Below the pieces are notes generated by a model. It worked only from the letters and a program-made list of their open reading frames with translations, ran no database searches and was not told where the DNA came from. This document shows, piece by piece, positions 24,476-33,093 of a DNA stretch of 64,000 bases. The stretch is taken from the NCBI GenBank assembly GCA_963737285.1, contig CAVTRT010000002.1, positions 620,001-684,000 on the forward strand. The letters are read 5' to 3'. A program made the translations under genes and the position numbers. Position 1 is the first letter of the stretch. Every line of letters starts with the position of its first letter. Origin of the DNA: Trebonia sp963737285 (GTDB lineage Bacteria > Actinomycetota > Actinomycetes > Streptosporangiales > Streptosporangiaceae).

Positions 24476-26839
24476 CTAGGCCAGGGCGGGAGCGGGTGTC
24501 TCGGAGCGCTCCAGGCGGATGATGACGCACTTAGAGGTGGGGGTGTTGCTGTGCAGGGCGACGGAGTCCAGCGGGACGAGTGGGTTGGTCTCGGGGTAGT
24601 ACGCGGCCGCGGAGCCAGGCGGGGTGTCGTACTCGACGACGCGGAAGCCCTGGACCCTGCGCTCCGGCTGGCCGTCGGCCTCATCGCCGGGCCAGTAGGA
24701 GACCAGGTCGACGAGGTCGCCCTCGCGCAGGCCCCGCTCCGCCATGTCCTGGCCGGACAAGAGCACGACCTGGCGGCCGCCCTCGATGCCCCGGTAGCGA
24801 TCCGACAGGCCGTAGATCGTGGTGTTGTACTGGTCGTGGCTGCGCAGGGTCTGCAGCACCAGGTGGCCGTCAGGCACGTCGAGGAGGTCCAGGTCGCTGA
24901 CGGTGAAATGAGCCCGGCCCGTCGCGGTGGCAAAGCTGCGGCTGTCGCGTGGCGGGTGCGGCAGCACGAACCCGCCCTTGACGGCCACTCGCGCCTCAAA
25001 GTCGGTGAATCCTGGGATGACCGCCTCGATGTGCGCGCGGATCAAGGAGTAGTCGCCGCGTAGCGCCGTCCAGTCGATTCCGGAAGCGGAGCCACCGGAC
25101 ACGGAGCCACCGGACACGGAGCCACCGGACACGGAGCCACCGGAGCCGAGCGTCGCCTCAGCGAGCCCGCAGACGATCGCCACCTCTGAGCGCAGGTGCT
25201 CGCTCCCGGGCGCCAGCCGGCCGCGGGACGCGTGGACGACCGACATCGAGTCCTCGACCGTGACGAACTGCGGCCCGCTGGCCTGCAGGTCGACCTCAGT
25301 GCGGCCGAGGGTGGGCAGGATGAGGGCGGTCTGCCCTGTGATCAGGTGGGAGCGGTTGAGCTTGGTCGAGACCTGGATCGACAACGCGACACGCCGCATG
25401 GCGGCGGCGGTGACAGTGGTGTCAGGGGTGGCGTGCAGGAAGTTGCCGCCCAGGCCCATGAAGACCCTGACCTTGCCGTCCCGCATCGCGGCGATCGCCT
25501 CGACCGTGTCGTAGCCGTGCTCGCGGGGCGCGGTGATGCCGAACTCGCGGTCCAGTGCGTCGAGGAACGCCGCGCGGGGCTTTTCCCAGATACCCATCGT
25601 GCGGTCGCCCTGCACGTTGGAGTGCCCGCGGACGGGGCACAGCCCGGCACCGCGCTTGCCGATGTCACCGCGGGCCAGTGCGAGGTTAACGACCTCCTTG
25701 ATGGTCGCCACGGCGTTGCGGTGCTGGGTCAGGCCCATCGCCCAGCACCAGATGGTTGCCTTCGAGCTGGCGATCATCGCCGCGGCCTGCTCGATCAGGT
25801 CCCGGCTCAGCCCGGTAGCCTGCGCCACCAGGTCCCAGTCCACGTTCCTCACGTGCCCCCGCCACGCGTCGAACCCGTCGGTGTGCGCATCGGCAAAGGA
25901 ATGGTCAACCGCGTCCCAGCCGACGAGCAGCGACCCGATGGCCTGGAAGAGGGCCAGGTCGCCGCCGAGCCGGACCGGCAGGTACAGGTCGGTCAGGTCA
26001 GTGCCGTGCCCGACGACGCCACGCGCGGCCTGCGGGTTGCGGAAGTTCACCAGCCCAGCCTCGCGCAGCGGGTTAATGGCGATGATCTTCGCGCCGTTGC
26101 GCTTGGCGATCTCCAGTGCCGACAGCATCCGCGGGTGGTTCGTGCCGGGGTTCTGCCCCGCGATCACGATCAGCTCAGCGCGGTAGAGGTCCGTCAGGTG
26201 AACGCTGCCCTTCCCGATGCCGATCGTGTCGGACAGCGCCACGCCGCTGGATTCGTGGCACATGTTGGAGCAGTCGGGCAGGTTGTTGGTTCCGAGCGCG
26301 CGGGCGAACAACTGGTAGGTGAACGCCGCCTCGTTGGAGGCTCGCCCGGAGGTGTAGAAGACCGCCTCATCGGGCGAGGTGAGGCCGCGCAACTGCCCGG
26401 CCGCGAGCGCGAGCGCCTCGTCCCAGCTGATCGGCTCGTAGTGCGTCGCGCCGGGCCGGGCCACCATCGGGTGCGTAAGCCGCCCCTGCTTGCCGAGCCA
26501 GTAGTCGGTACGCGTGGCCAGTTCGGCGATGCTATAGCGGGCGAAGAACTCTGGTGCCACACGCGCCCTGGTCGCCTCCTCGGCCACCGCCTTGGCCCCG
26601 TTCTCGCAGAACTCGGCCTTGTGCCGGTGCTCTGGATCGGGATCGGGCCAGGCGCAGCTCATGCAGTCGAACCCGTCGGCCTGGTTCAGCCGCGCCAAGG
26701 TACGGGCGGTCCGGACGGGTCCCATCTCATGCAGGGCGCGCCGCATCGCCACCGTCACGGCCGCCACGCCCGCCGCGTGACCCTCCGGTGCTGAGATGGT
26801 GAGGTCGGCCTCATCCGGGATGCCGAGCAATTCGTCCAT
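24476..26839 (-). CDS. FdhF/YdeP-family molybdopterin oxidoreductase
   Basis: 787 aa. Molybdopterin-bis-MGD protein of the DMSO reductase superfamily, YdeP branch. Near the N terminus FDCMSCAWPDPDPEHRHKAEFCENG is the YdeP-type cysteine region that replaces the full 4Fe-4S motif; then ISWDEALALAAGQLRGL, VFYTSGRASNEAAFTYQLFAR, NLPDCSNMCHESSGVAL, AELIVIAGQNPGTNHPR, LCPVRGHSNVQGDRTMG and the C-terminal molydop_binding domain (VLQTLRSHDQYNTTIYG). Substrate uncertain; E. coli YdeP is tied to acid resistance. Start ATG 26839 follows GGAGG; a Met at 26896 is possible. Residues around 600 hold repeated GGSVS units. Confidence 0.9.
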   Translation of the reverse strand: MDELLGIPDEADLTISAPEGHAAGVAAVTVAMRRALHEMGPVRTARTLARLNQADGFDCMSCAWPDPDPEHRHKAEFCENGAKAVAEEATRARVAPEFFARYSIAELATRTDYWLGKQGRLTHPMVARPGATHYEPISWDEALALAAGQLRGLTSPDEAVFYTSGRASNEAAFTYQLFARALGTNNLPDCSNMCHESSGVALSDTIGIGKGSVHLTDLYRAELIVIAGQNPGTNHPRMLSALEIAKRNGAKIIAINPLREAGLVNFRNPQAARGVVGHGTDLTDLYLPVRLGGDLALFQAIGSLLVGWDAVDHSFADAHTDGFDAWRGHVRNVDWDLVAQATGLSRDLIEQAAAMIASSKATIWCWAMGLTQHRNAVATIKEVVNLALARGDIGKRGAGLCPVRGHSNVQGDRTMGIWEKPRAAFLDALDREFGITAPREHGYDTVEAIAAMRDGKVRVFMGLGGNFLHATPDTTVTAAAMRRVALSIQVSTKLNRSHLITGQTALILPTLGRTEVDLQASGPQFVTVEDSMSVVHASRGRLAPGSEHLRSEVAIVCGLAEATLGSGGSVSGGSVSGGSVSGGSASGIDWTALRGDYSLIRAHIEAVIPGFTDFEARVAVKGGFVLPHPPRDSRSFATATGRAHFTVSDLDLLDVPDGHLVLQTLRSHDQYNTTIYGLSDRYRGIEGGRQVVLLSGQDMAERGLREGDLVDLVSYWPGDEADGQPERRVQGFRVVEYDTPPGSAAAYYPETNPLVPLDSVALHSNTPTSKCVIIRLERSETPAPALA
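25081..25140. repeat. 15-bp tandem repeat inside the YdeP-type gene
   Basis: Four copies of cggacacggagccac (the first with two changes) encode GGSVS repeats in a surface loop of the oxidoreductase. In frame; copy number probably variable. Confidence 0.85.
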
Positions 26840-27065
26840 CAGTCCTCCAGCCTGCGAGGGTTCACCACCGCGCGCTTCAGGCGGCATTGCGCCCAAGCTC
26901 GGGCAAAGGCCACGTTACCTCACAGTGTGGCGCGCTCCCGCTCAGAGGGGAAGTGCATCTTCATGATCGCGTGTACTTTCCGGGACGATTGAAACGGCAA
27001 GAACACATGATAATGGGAAACAGGAATGCGGAGAGGCGCGGCCGTAGGCACCGGGCGGAAACGCC

Positions 27066-27100
27066 GGTGGCCCGCCCCGGGTAACGCGGGGCGGGCCACC
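27066..27100 (-). terminator. rpsA terminator
   Basis: Perfect 14-bp stem ggtggcccgccccg (27066-27079) / cggggcgggccacc (27087-27100), 7-nt loop, 30 bp downstream of the rpsA stop. The remaining 226 bp up to the YdeP-type gene's stop side (26840-27065) holds no gene I can support. Confidence 0.8.
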
Positions 27101-27129
27101 GGGCCACTGCCATAAGAAGGCGGGGAGCG

Positions 27130-28626
27130 TCAGCTCTGGCCGCCGGACAGCTTGTCGCGCAGGGCCGCGAGGGCCTCGTCCGAGGCCAGCGTGCCACCGG
27201 GCTGGTCGGCGCCCTCGGAGCTGGACGAGGCGGTGCGCGGAGGACGGGGACCGCGAGCGGCGGCCTCACCATCGGCCTCGCCAGCCTCCTCGGCCTTGGC
27301 GCGGGACTCCTCGATCTGGCGGCGGTGCGCCTCGAAGCGGGCACGCGCCTCGGCGTACTGGTGCTCCCAGTCCTCACGCTGCTGCTCGTAGCCGGGCAGC
27401 CACTCACCGGTCTCCGGGTCGAAGCCGTCGGGGTACTCGTAGTTGCCCTGGTCGTCGTAGGTCGCGGGCATGCCGTAGAGGGTCGGGTCGAAGTCGTCCC
27501 CGGCGGTCTCAACAGCACCCTCGTTGGCCTGCTTGAGCGACAGCGAGATGCGGCGGCGTTCCAGGTCGATGTCGATGATCTTGACGAAGATCTCCTCGCC
27601 CACCTGGACGACCTGCTCCGGGATCTCCACGTGCCGGTCGGCCAGCTCGGAGATGTGCACCAGGCCCTCGATGCCCTCCTCGACGCGGACGAACGCGCCG
27701 AACGGCACCAGCTTGGTGACACGACCCGGGACGACCTGCCCGATCTGGTGGATCCTGGCGAACTGCTGCCACGGGTCCTCCTGGGTGGACTTCAGCGACA
27801 GCGAGACGCGCTCGCGGTCCATGTCCACGTCGAGGACCTCGACCGTGACCTCCTGGCCGACCTCGACAACCTCGCCCGGGTGGTCGATGTGCTTCCAGGA
27901 CAGCTCGGACACGTGCACCAGGCCGTCCACGCCGCCAAGGTCGACGAACGCGCCGAAGTTGACGATCGAGGACACGACGCCCTTGCGGATCTGGCCCTTG
28001 CGCAGGGTGTTGAGGAACGTGTGGCGGACCTCGGACTGGGTCTGCTCGAGCCAGGCACGGCGGGACAGGACCACGTTGTTGCGGTTCTTGTCCAGCTCGA
28101 TGATCTTGGCCTCGATCTCCCGGCCAACATATGGCTGCAGGTCACGGACCCGGCGCATCTCCACCAGCGACGCCGGCAGGAAGCCGCGCAGGCCGATGTC
28201 GAGGATCAGGCCGCCCTTGACGACCTCGATCACCGTGCCGGTGACGACGCCGTCCTCCTCCTTGATCTTCTCGATCGTGCCCCACGCCCGCTCGTACTGA
28301 GCGCGCTTCTTGGACAGGATGAGGCGCCCTTCCTTGTCCTCCTTCTGGAGGACGAGGGCCTCGATGTGCTCGCCAGTCTTCACGACCTCGTGCGGGTCGA
28401 CATCGTGCTTGATCGACAGTTCCCGAGACGGGATGACGCCTTCTGTCTTGTAGCCGATATCGAGCAGGACCTCGTCTCGATCGACCTTGACGACGGTCCC
28501 TTCGACGATGTCACCGTCGTTGAAGTACTTGATGGTTAGGTCGATCGCGGCGAGGAATGCCTCCTCCGACCCGATGTCGTTGATCGCTACCTTGGGGGTC
28601 GAGGTGGCTTGCGTGCTGCTCGTCAT
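27130..28626 (-). CDS. rpsA: 30S ribosomal protein S1
   Basis: 498 aa, four S1 OB-fold domains: GDIVEGTVVKVDRDEVLLDI, DGVVTGTVIEVVKGGLILDI, GQIRKGVVSSIVNFGAFVDL and GQVVPGRVTKLVPFGAFVRV. Four domains and an acidic, Ala/Glu-rich C-terminal tail are normal for actinobacterial S1. It binds mRNA at the ribosome. Start ATG 28626 (SSTQATSTPKVAINDIGSEE); the frame extends to 28707 but a good promoter lies at 28795-28823 and the extra residues do not resemble S1. Downstream of polA on the same strand. Confidence 0.97.
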   Translation of the reverse strand: MTSSTQATSTPKVAINDIGSEEAFLAAIDLTIKYFNDGDIVEGTVVKVDRDEVLLDIGYKTEGVIPSRELSIKHDVDPHEVVKTGEHIEALVLQKEDKEGRLILSKKRAQYERAWGTIEKIKEEDGVVTGTVIEVVKGGLILDIGLRGFLPASLVEMRRVRDLQPYVGREIEAKIIELDKNRNNVVLSRRAWLEQTQSEVRHTFLNTLRKGQIRKGVVSSIVNFGAFVDLGGVDGLVHVSELSWKHIDHPGEVVEVGQEVTVEVLDVDMDRERVSLSLKSTQEDPWQQFARIHQIGQVVPGRVTKLVPFGAFVRVEEGIEGLVHISELADRHVEIPEQVVQVGEEIFVKIIDIDLERRRISLSLKQANEGAVETAGDDFDPTLYGMPATYDDQGNYEYPDGFDPETGEWLPGYEQQREDWEHQYAEARARFEAHRRQIEESRAKAEEAGEADGEAAARGPRPPRTASSSSEGADQPGGTLASDEALAALRDKLSGGQS

Positions 28627-28794
28627 GTGTGGGCTGGCTCCGGATGCGGACAGGATAGGAATGTGGTGCACTGAGAGCTCATGCAGTGAACACGCGGAGC
28701 CCACCAAGCCGGATTACGGCCTTGGCGCGCCCCGCTGGCCGACCGTCAGGTCTCCTGACCATGACAGACCGCACGAGGACACAGCGCACCGCTC

Positions 28795-28823
28795 AGAATA
28801 TGAAGGAATCCGTCCGAGGTCAA
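28795..28823 (-). promoter_or_regulatory. rpsA promoter, sigma-70 type
   Basis: On the minus strand: -35 TTGACC (28818-28823), exactly 17 bp spacer, -10 TATTCT (28795-28800). Predicted start near 28788, giving a leader of about 160 nt before rpsA. The surrounding 276-bp gap (28627-28902) holds no gene. Confidence 0.65.
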
Positions 28824-28902
28824 TCCAGCCAGGCTACAACTAGGACTCGAAATAGTGGAGCCTTCGGCGGGGCACCGCTCCTGTCGCCACCACTGGCAGG
28901 AC

Positions 28903-31611
28903 TCAGTGGCCGGCTTGCGCCCAGCTCAGACCGGTTCCCATGGACACCTCGAGCGGCACCCGCAGCTCGGCGGCGGCACCCATCGCGGACGCGACCAGCG
29001 CCGCAACGGTATCCAGTTCCCCCGGTGCGACCTCGAAGATCAGCTCGTCGTGCACCTGCAGCAGCATGCGCGACGCCAGGCCGGCCGCGTCCAGGGCAGT
29101 CGACACCCGCAGCATCGCCACCTTGATGACATCGGCCGCCGATCCCTGGATCGGGGCGTTCAGCGCCATCCGCTCGGCCATCTCGCGCCGCTGCCGGTTG
29201 TCCGACGTCAGGTCCGGCAGGTACCGCCGGCGCCCCATGATCGTCTCGGTGTACCCGTCGCGACGGGCCTGGGCGACGACGGACTGCAGGTAGTCCCGCA
29301 CCCCGCCGAACTCCTTGAAGTACTCGTCCATCAGCCCGCGCGCCTCCTCGACGGAGATCCGAAGCTGCTGTGACAACCCGAACGCCGACAGCCCGTACGC
29401 CAGGCCGTAGTTCATCGCCTTGATCTTGGCCCGCTGCTCCGGGGAGACATCGGTGGCATTGACGCCGAACACCCGCGACGCCGTTGCCGCGTGGAAGTCA
29501 TGCCCGGACTCGAACGCCGCCATCAGCGCAGCGTCGCCAGACAGGTCGGCCATGATGCGCAGCTCGATCTGGCTGTAGTCGGCGGTCAGCAGCGTCTCGT
29601 AGCCCGCGCCCACGATGAACCCCTCGCGGATCCGGCGGCCCGTCTCGCTGCGGATCGGGATGTTCTGCAGGTTGGGGTCAGTCGACGACAGCCGTCCAGT
29701 CGCCGCGATCATCTGGTTGAACGTCGTGTGAATCCGCCCGTCAGCATCCGCCAGCGGGATCAGCCCGTCGACGATCGACTTCAGCTTGGCGACGTCCCTG
29801 TGGTGCAGCAGGTGCTCAAGCACCGGATGCCCGGTGGAGGCGAGCAGCGTGGTGAGGGCCTCGGAGTCGGTCGTGTACCCGGTCTTGATCTTCTTGGTCT
29901 TGGGCAGCCCCAGCTCGGCGAACAGCACCTCCTGCAGCTGCTTGGGCGAGCCGAGGTTGAACTCGTGCCCGACCACGGCGAACGCCGCCTGCTCGGCTGA
30001 CTTCACCTCGCCGTGCAGCGTCGCCGACATCGCCGCGAAGTGGTCGGTGTCGGCGGCGATCCCGGTCTGCTCCATCCGGGCAAGCACGCCGACGAGCGGC
30101 AGCTCGATCTGCGCGAGCAGCCGCCCCGCGCCGCGCTTGTCAAGGTCCTCGTCCAGCGCCCCCGCGAGCTCCGCGGTGGCCCGGGCGCGCCGGGCGAGCG
30201 CCCCCGCGCCCTCCTCCTCAGCCGAGGAGTCCAGCGTGAGCTGCCCGGTCTCCGGCGCGCCCCGCAGCTCCTTGCCCAGGTAGCGCAGGGCCAGGTCGGC
30301 GAGGTCGAACGTCCGCTGGCCGGGCAGCGCCAGGTAAGCGGCCAGGGCGGTGTCGCTTGTTATCCCCTCCAGAACGAACCCGTGCGCTCTCATCGCGTTC
30401 ACTGGCCCCTTGGCGTCGTGGACTGCCTTGGGCCGCGACGGGTCAGCGAGCCACGCGCCGAGCGCGGCGTCATCGGCCGCCGTCAGCGCCGACGGGTCGA
30501 TGTGGGCGGCGCTGCCATCGGGTGCCGCGATCGCGATGCCCGTCAGCGCTCCGGTGCCGCGGGACCAGGTTCCCGCGAGAGCCAGGCCGGACCGTTCGGA
30601 AAAATTGGAGGATGAAAGCCAGGTTGCCACCTGATCGGGCCCGAGGACGGTGACGTCGGCATCAAATCCGGGCGCTGCGACAGTGGCTGCGGGGGCGGCC
30701 CCCGCGGCGGGGCCGGCCAGGCCGTCGGGGAAGGTCGTGTACAGCCGGTCGCGGAGCACCTTGAACTGCAGGGTGTCGAAGAGCTGGTGGATGGTCTCGC
30801 GGTTCCACGGGACCGGAACCAGGTCTCGCGGTGCCATGCCAAGGACGTCGACGGGCACGTCGGTGATGCGCCCGGTGAGGTGGCGGTTGCGCATCACGTT
30901 CCCGAGGCTGGCGCGCAGGGCGTCACCAACCTTGCCCTTGACCTCATCGACCCGGTTGACCAGTTCCTGCAGCGAGCCGAACTCCTGGATCCACTTGGTC
31001 GCGGTCTTCTCACCCACGCCAGGGATGCCGGGCAGGTTGTCACTCGGGTCACCGCGCAGCGCGGCGAAGTCGGGGTACTGTGCCGGGGTCAGCCCGTACT
31101 TCTCCAGCAGCCCCGCCGGGTCATAACGCTTCATATCGGACACGCCGCGGCTGTTGTACAGCACCGTCACGTGGTCGCTGACCAGCTGGAAGGTGTCCCT
31201 GTCGCCGGTGACGACAAGGACCTCCATGCCGTCGTCGCGCACCGCCCGGGTGGCGAGGGTGGCGATGACGTCGTCGGCCTCGAAGCTGGGCGCGGACAGG
31301 TGCGCGATCCCCAGTGCGTCGAGAACCTCGAAGATCAGGCTGATCTGGCTGTGGAAGGCGTCCGGCGTCTGTTTGCGGCCCGCCTTGTACTCGTCGTACT
31401 CCTGATGGCGGAACGTCGGCTCTCGCCTGTCGAAGGCGACCGCCACGTGCGTGGGCTTCTCGTCGCGCAGCACGTTGATGAGCATCGCGGTGAAGCCGTA
31501 GACGGCGTTCGTCGTCTGCCCCGTCGTGGTGGCGAAGTTCTCCGGCGGCAGCGCGTACCACGCCCGGTACGCCAGCGAGTGCCCGTCGAGCAGTAGCAGC
31601 CTGTCAGTCAC
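28903..31611 (-). CDS. polA: DNA polymerase I
   Basis: 902 aa. N-terminal 5'-3' exonuclease (LLLDGHSLAYRAWYALP, VAFDRREPTFRHQEYDEYK, GDPSDNLPGIPGVGEKTATKW), a central 3'-5' exonuclease-like domain that lacks the metal-binding DxE pattern as in other actinobacterial PolA, and the polymerase domain: LLTADYSQIELRIMADLSGD (motif A), KAMNYGLAYGLSAFGLSQQL (motif B), LLQVHDELIFEV (motif C). Start GTG 31611. A 14-bp perfect hairpin ends 10 bp upstream of the start. All polymerase catalytic residues are intact, so proofreading is probably absent but synthesis normal. Confidence 0.97.
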   Translation of the reverse strand: MTDRLLLLDGHSLAYRAWYALPPENFATTTGQTTNAVYGFTAMLINVLRDEKPTHVAVAFDRREPTFRHQEYDEYKAGRKQTPDAFHSQISLIFEVLDALGIAHLSAPSFEADDVIATLATRAVRDDGMEVLVVTGDRDTFQLVSDHVTVLYNSRGVSDMKRYDPAGLLEKYGLTPAQYPDFAALRGDPSDNLPGIPGVGEKTATKWIQEFGSLQELVNRVDEVKGKVGDALRASLGNVMRNRHLTGRITDVPVDVLGMAPRDLVPVPWNRETIHQLFDTLQFKVLRDRLYTTFPDGLAGPAAGAAPAATVAAPGFDADVTVLGPDQVATWLSSSNFSERSGLALAGTWSRGTGALTGIAIAAPDGSAAHIDPSALTAADDAALGAWLADPSRPKAVHDAKGPVNAMRAHGFVLEGITSDTALAAYLALPGQRTFDLADLALRYLGKELRGAPETGQLTLDSSAEEEGAGALARRARATAELAGALDEDLDKRGAGRLLAQIELPLVGVLARMEQTGIAADTDHFAAMSATLHGEVKSAEQAAFAVVGHEFNLGSPKQLQEVLFAELGLPKTKKIKTGYTTDSEALTTLLASTGHPVLEHLLHHRDVAKLKSIVDGLIPLADADGRIHTTFNQMIAATGRLSSTDPNLQNIPIRSETGRRIREGFIVGAGYETLLTADYSQIELRIMADLSGDAALMAAFESGHDFHAATASRVFGVNATDVSPEQRAKIKAMNYGLAYGLSAFGLSQQLRISVEEARGLMDEYFKEFGGVRDYLQSVVAQARRDGYTETIMGRRRYLPDLTSDNRQRREMAERMALNAPIQGSAADVIKVAMLRVSTALDAAGLASRMLLQVHDELIFEVAPGELDTVAALVASAMGAAAELRVPLEVSMGTGLSWAQAGH

Positions 31612-31620
31612 GCTTCGATC

Positions 31621-31654
31621 CTATGGCCGGCGGGCTGGTGCCCGCCGGCCATAG
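31621..31654. terminator. perfect hairpin in the polA leader
   Basis: ctatggccggcggg (31621-31634) pairs with cccgccggccatag (31641-31654) around CTGGTG: 14 bp, no mismatches. It lies 9 bp upstream of the polA start codon, so on the minus strand it would fold right before the ribosome site. It may end transcription coming from pdtaR or restrict polA translation; sequence alone does not decide. Confidence 0.55.
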
Positions 31655-32159
31655 GGAGTGCGGGGCAACGGAAGACGGCGCGCCTCGGCTCCGGATCCGG
31701 GCCGCGCCCCGGATCCCGGCGCAGGCCGGGCGGACCCAGCGCACAGCCCGCCACGCCGACCGCAATGAGATCGTTATCTGGCTCCCGCCGCGTTGCGGGC
31801 CGCAACGCGCGCTGCCCGGCCCTGCGCCGCTAGCCGCAGTTGGGAGCCGCTAACCCGCCCGCCATGGCGACATCCCATGACCTACGTAGGTAAACATGGA
31901 GAAACCAGGACATGACGATCCGCAGTCCAGTACGCCACCAGCGGGGTAACCCCCTTTTGCCGTAAGACCTGCGGGTCGCTAACGTTTGGGCAGTGGACCC
32001 GGGGTCCCAAGTAGAAAACGTGTCAGCCCGGGGAAGGCGGGCACGGTACCAACGGGTCCCCGGGTTCCTACTTTCTCGCGTTTTCTCGCGGTACAAGCCA
32101 GCCGCAAAGTCTTCTGGGTGTTGCCCGCCATGGGCATCGGGCTGCCCCGCGCGCGATCG
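31655..32159. other. intergenic region between pdtaR and polA
   Basis: 505 bp with no gene I can support; the open frames inside lack any family resemblance. It contains a near-perfect palindrome CGCGTTGCGG/CCGCAACGCG (31789-31809), a GGACCCGGGGTCCC dyad (31995-32008) followed by AAGTAGAAAACG, and at 32054-32085 a partly inverted copy (GGGTCCCCGGGTTCCTACTTTCT) plus two TTCTCGCG direct repeats. This density of dyads suggests regulatory or recombination history. Confidence 0.45.
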
Positions 32160-32771
32160 CTACTCGGCTGGCTTGTCCTGGCCGGCGGGCATGCTGCCCT
32201 CGACGACGGCCTCGGCCACCTTCCGCATGGTCAGGCGCCGGTCCATCGAGGTCTTCTGGATCCACCGAAACGCCTGCGGCTCGGTCATCCCGTGCCCAGA
32301 CTGGAGCAGCCCCTTGGCCCGGTCCAGCAGCTTGCGCACTTCCAGCCGGTCCCGCAGCGTCGCCACCTCCGAGTCCAGTGCCTTGATCTCGGCGAAGCGG
32401 CTGACCGCCATCTCGATGGCGGGCACCAGGTCAGCCTTGGTGAACGGCTTGACCAGGTAGGCCATCGCGCCCGCGTCTCGCGCCCGCTCCACCAGCTCAC
32501 GCTGCGAGAACGCCGTGAGGATGAGGACCGGGGCGATCCGCTCAGCCGCGATCCGCTCAGCCGCCGAGATCCCGTCCAGCACGGGCATCTTCACGTCGAA
32601 GATCGCCAGGTCCGGCCGCAGGCCGGTCACCTTCTCGATCGCGGCCTCCCCGTCGGCCGCCTCGGCGACCACGGAGTAACCTTCCTCTTCGAGCATTTCC
32701 TTGAGGTCCAGGCGGATCAGCGCCTCATCCTCCGCAATGACGACACGTAGCGGGTTCTGACTCACGCCCAT
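32160..32771 (-). CDS. pdtaR: response regulator with ANTAR domain (PdtaR-like)
   Basis: 203 aa. Receiver domain: VVIAEDEALIRLDLKEML, LAIFDVKMPVLDG with the phospho-acceptor Asp, LTAFSQRELVERA, YLVKPFTKADL. C-terminal ANTAR RNA-binding domain: RDRLEVRKLLDRAKGLLQ, GMTEPQAFRWIQKTSMDRR and LTMRKVAEAVV. Family members bind paired-hairpin RNAs and act as antiterminators, usually phosphorylated by the kinase PdtaS, which is not in this window. Start ATG 32771; a longer frame to 32837 would run into the divergent tRNA gene. Confidence 0.93.
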   Translation of the reverse strand: MGVSQNPLRVVIAEDEALIRLDLKEMLEEEGYSVVAEAADGEAAIEKVTGLRPDLAIFDVKMPVLDGISAAERIAAERIAPVLILTAFSQRELVERARDAGAMAYLVKPFTKADLVPAIEMAVSRFAEIKALDSEVATLRDRLEVRKLLDRAKGLLQSGHGMTEPQAFRWIQKTSMDRRLTMRKVAEAVVEGSMPAGQDKPAE

Positions 32772-32811
32772 GAGCCTACATTCACGCGGTAGATTGTCTG
32801 CGAGCGCATCG

Positions 32812-32895
32812 GCCGGGATGGTGGAATCGGCAGACACGGACGTCTCAAAAGCGTCTGCCTGAAAGGGCGTGCGGGTTCAAGTCCCGCTCCCGGCA
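32812..32895 (+). tRNA. tRNA-Leu (anticodon CAA)
   Basis: Acceptor stem GCCGGGA (32812-32818) pairs with TCCCGGC (32888-32894), discriminator A at 32895. D arm follows TGGTGGAATCGGCAGACAC; anticodon stem GACGT/GCGTC encloses loop CTCAAAA with anticodon CAA, reading UUG. A long variable arm and GCGGGTTCAAGTCCCGC T arm make it class II, as expected for Leu. The 3' CCA is not fully encoded (ACCG follows), normal for many actinobacterial tRNAs. Confidence 0.95.
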
Positions 32896-32900
32896 CCGGT

Positions 32901-32957
32901 GGCGAGCGGCGGCGAACTATGCTCGGTGGCCCTTCGCCACCTTCGCCGCCGCTCGCC
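32901..32957. terminator. large hairpin between tRNA-Leu and the kinase gene
   Basis: ggcgagcggcggcgaa (32901-32916) pairs with ttcgccgccgctcgcc (32942-32957), 16 bp perfect, with an inner ggtggc/gccacc stem (32925-32930 / 32936-32941). It starts 5 bp after the tRNA and probably terminates it; being symmetric, it may also serve the convergent kinase gene ending at 33094. Confidence 0.75.
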
Positions 32958-33093
32958 GTACCCGCCCAGGGGACAACCCCCTGGAACCCCCCCAGCGGCT
33001 ACGAGCGCGACGCATGACGGCACCGGCGACTAAGTAGACCACTGGGCACGATGACGGCGGGGACGAGGCTCCTGGGGCCGGGCAGGGGTTGCT

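Noticed and set aside
31830..32096. 88-aa open frame between pdtaR and polA
   Set aside because: No ribosome site, mixed basic sequence without family resemblance, and it spans the palindromes.
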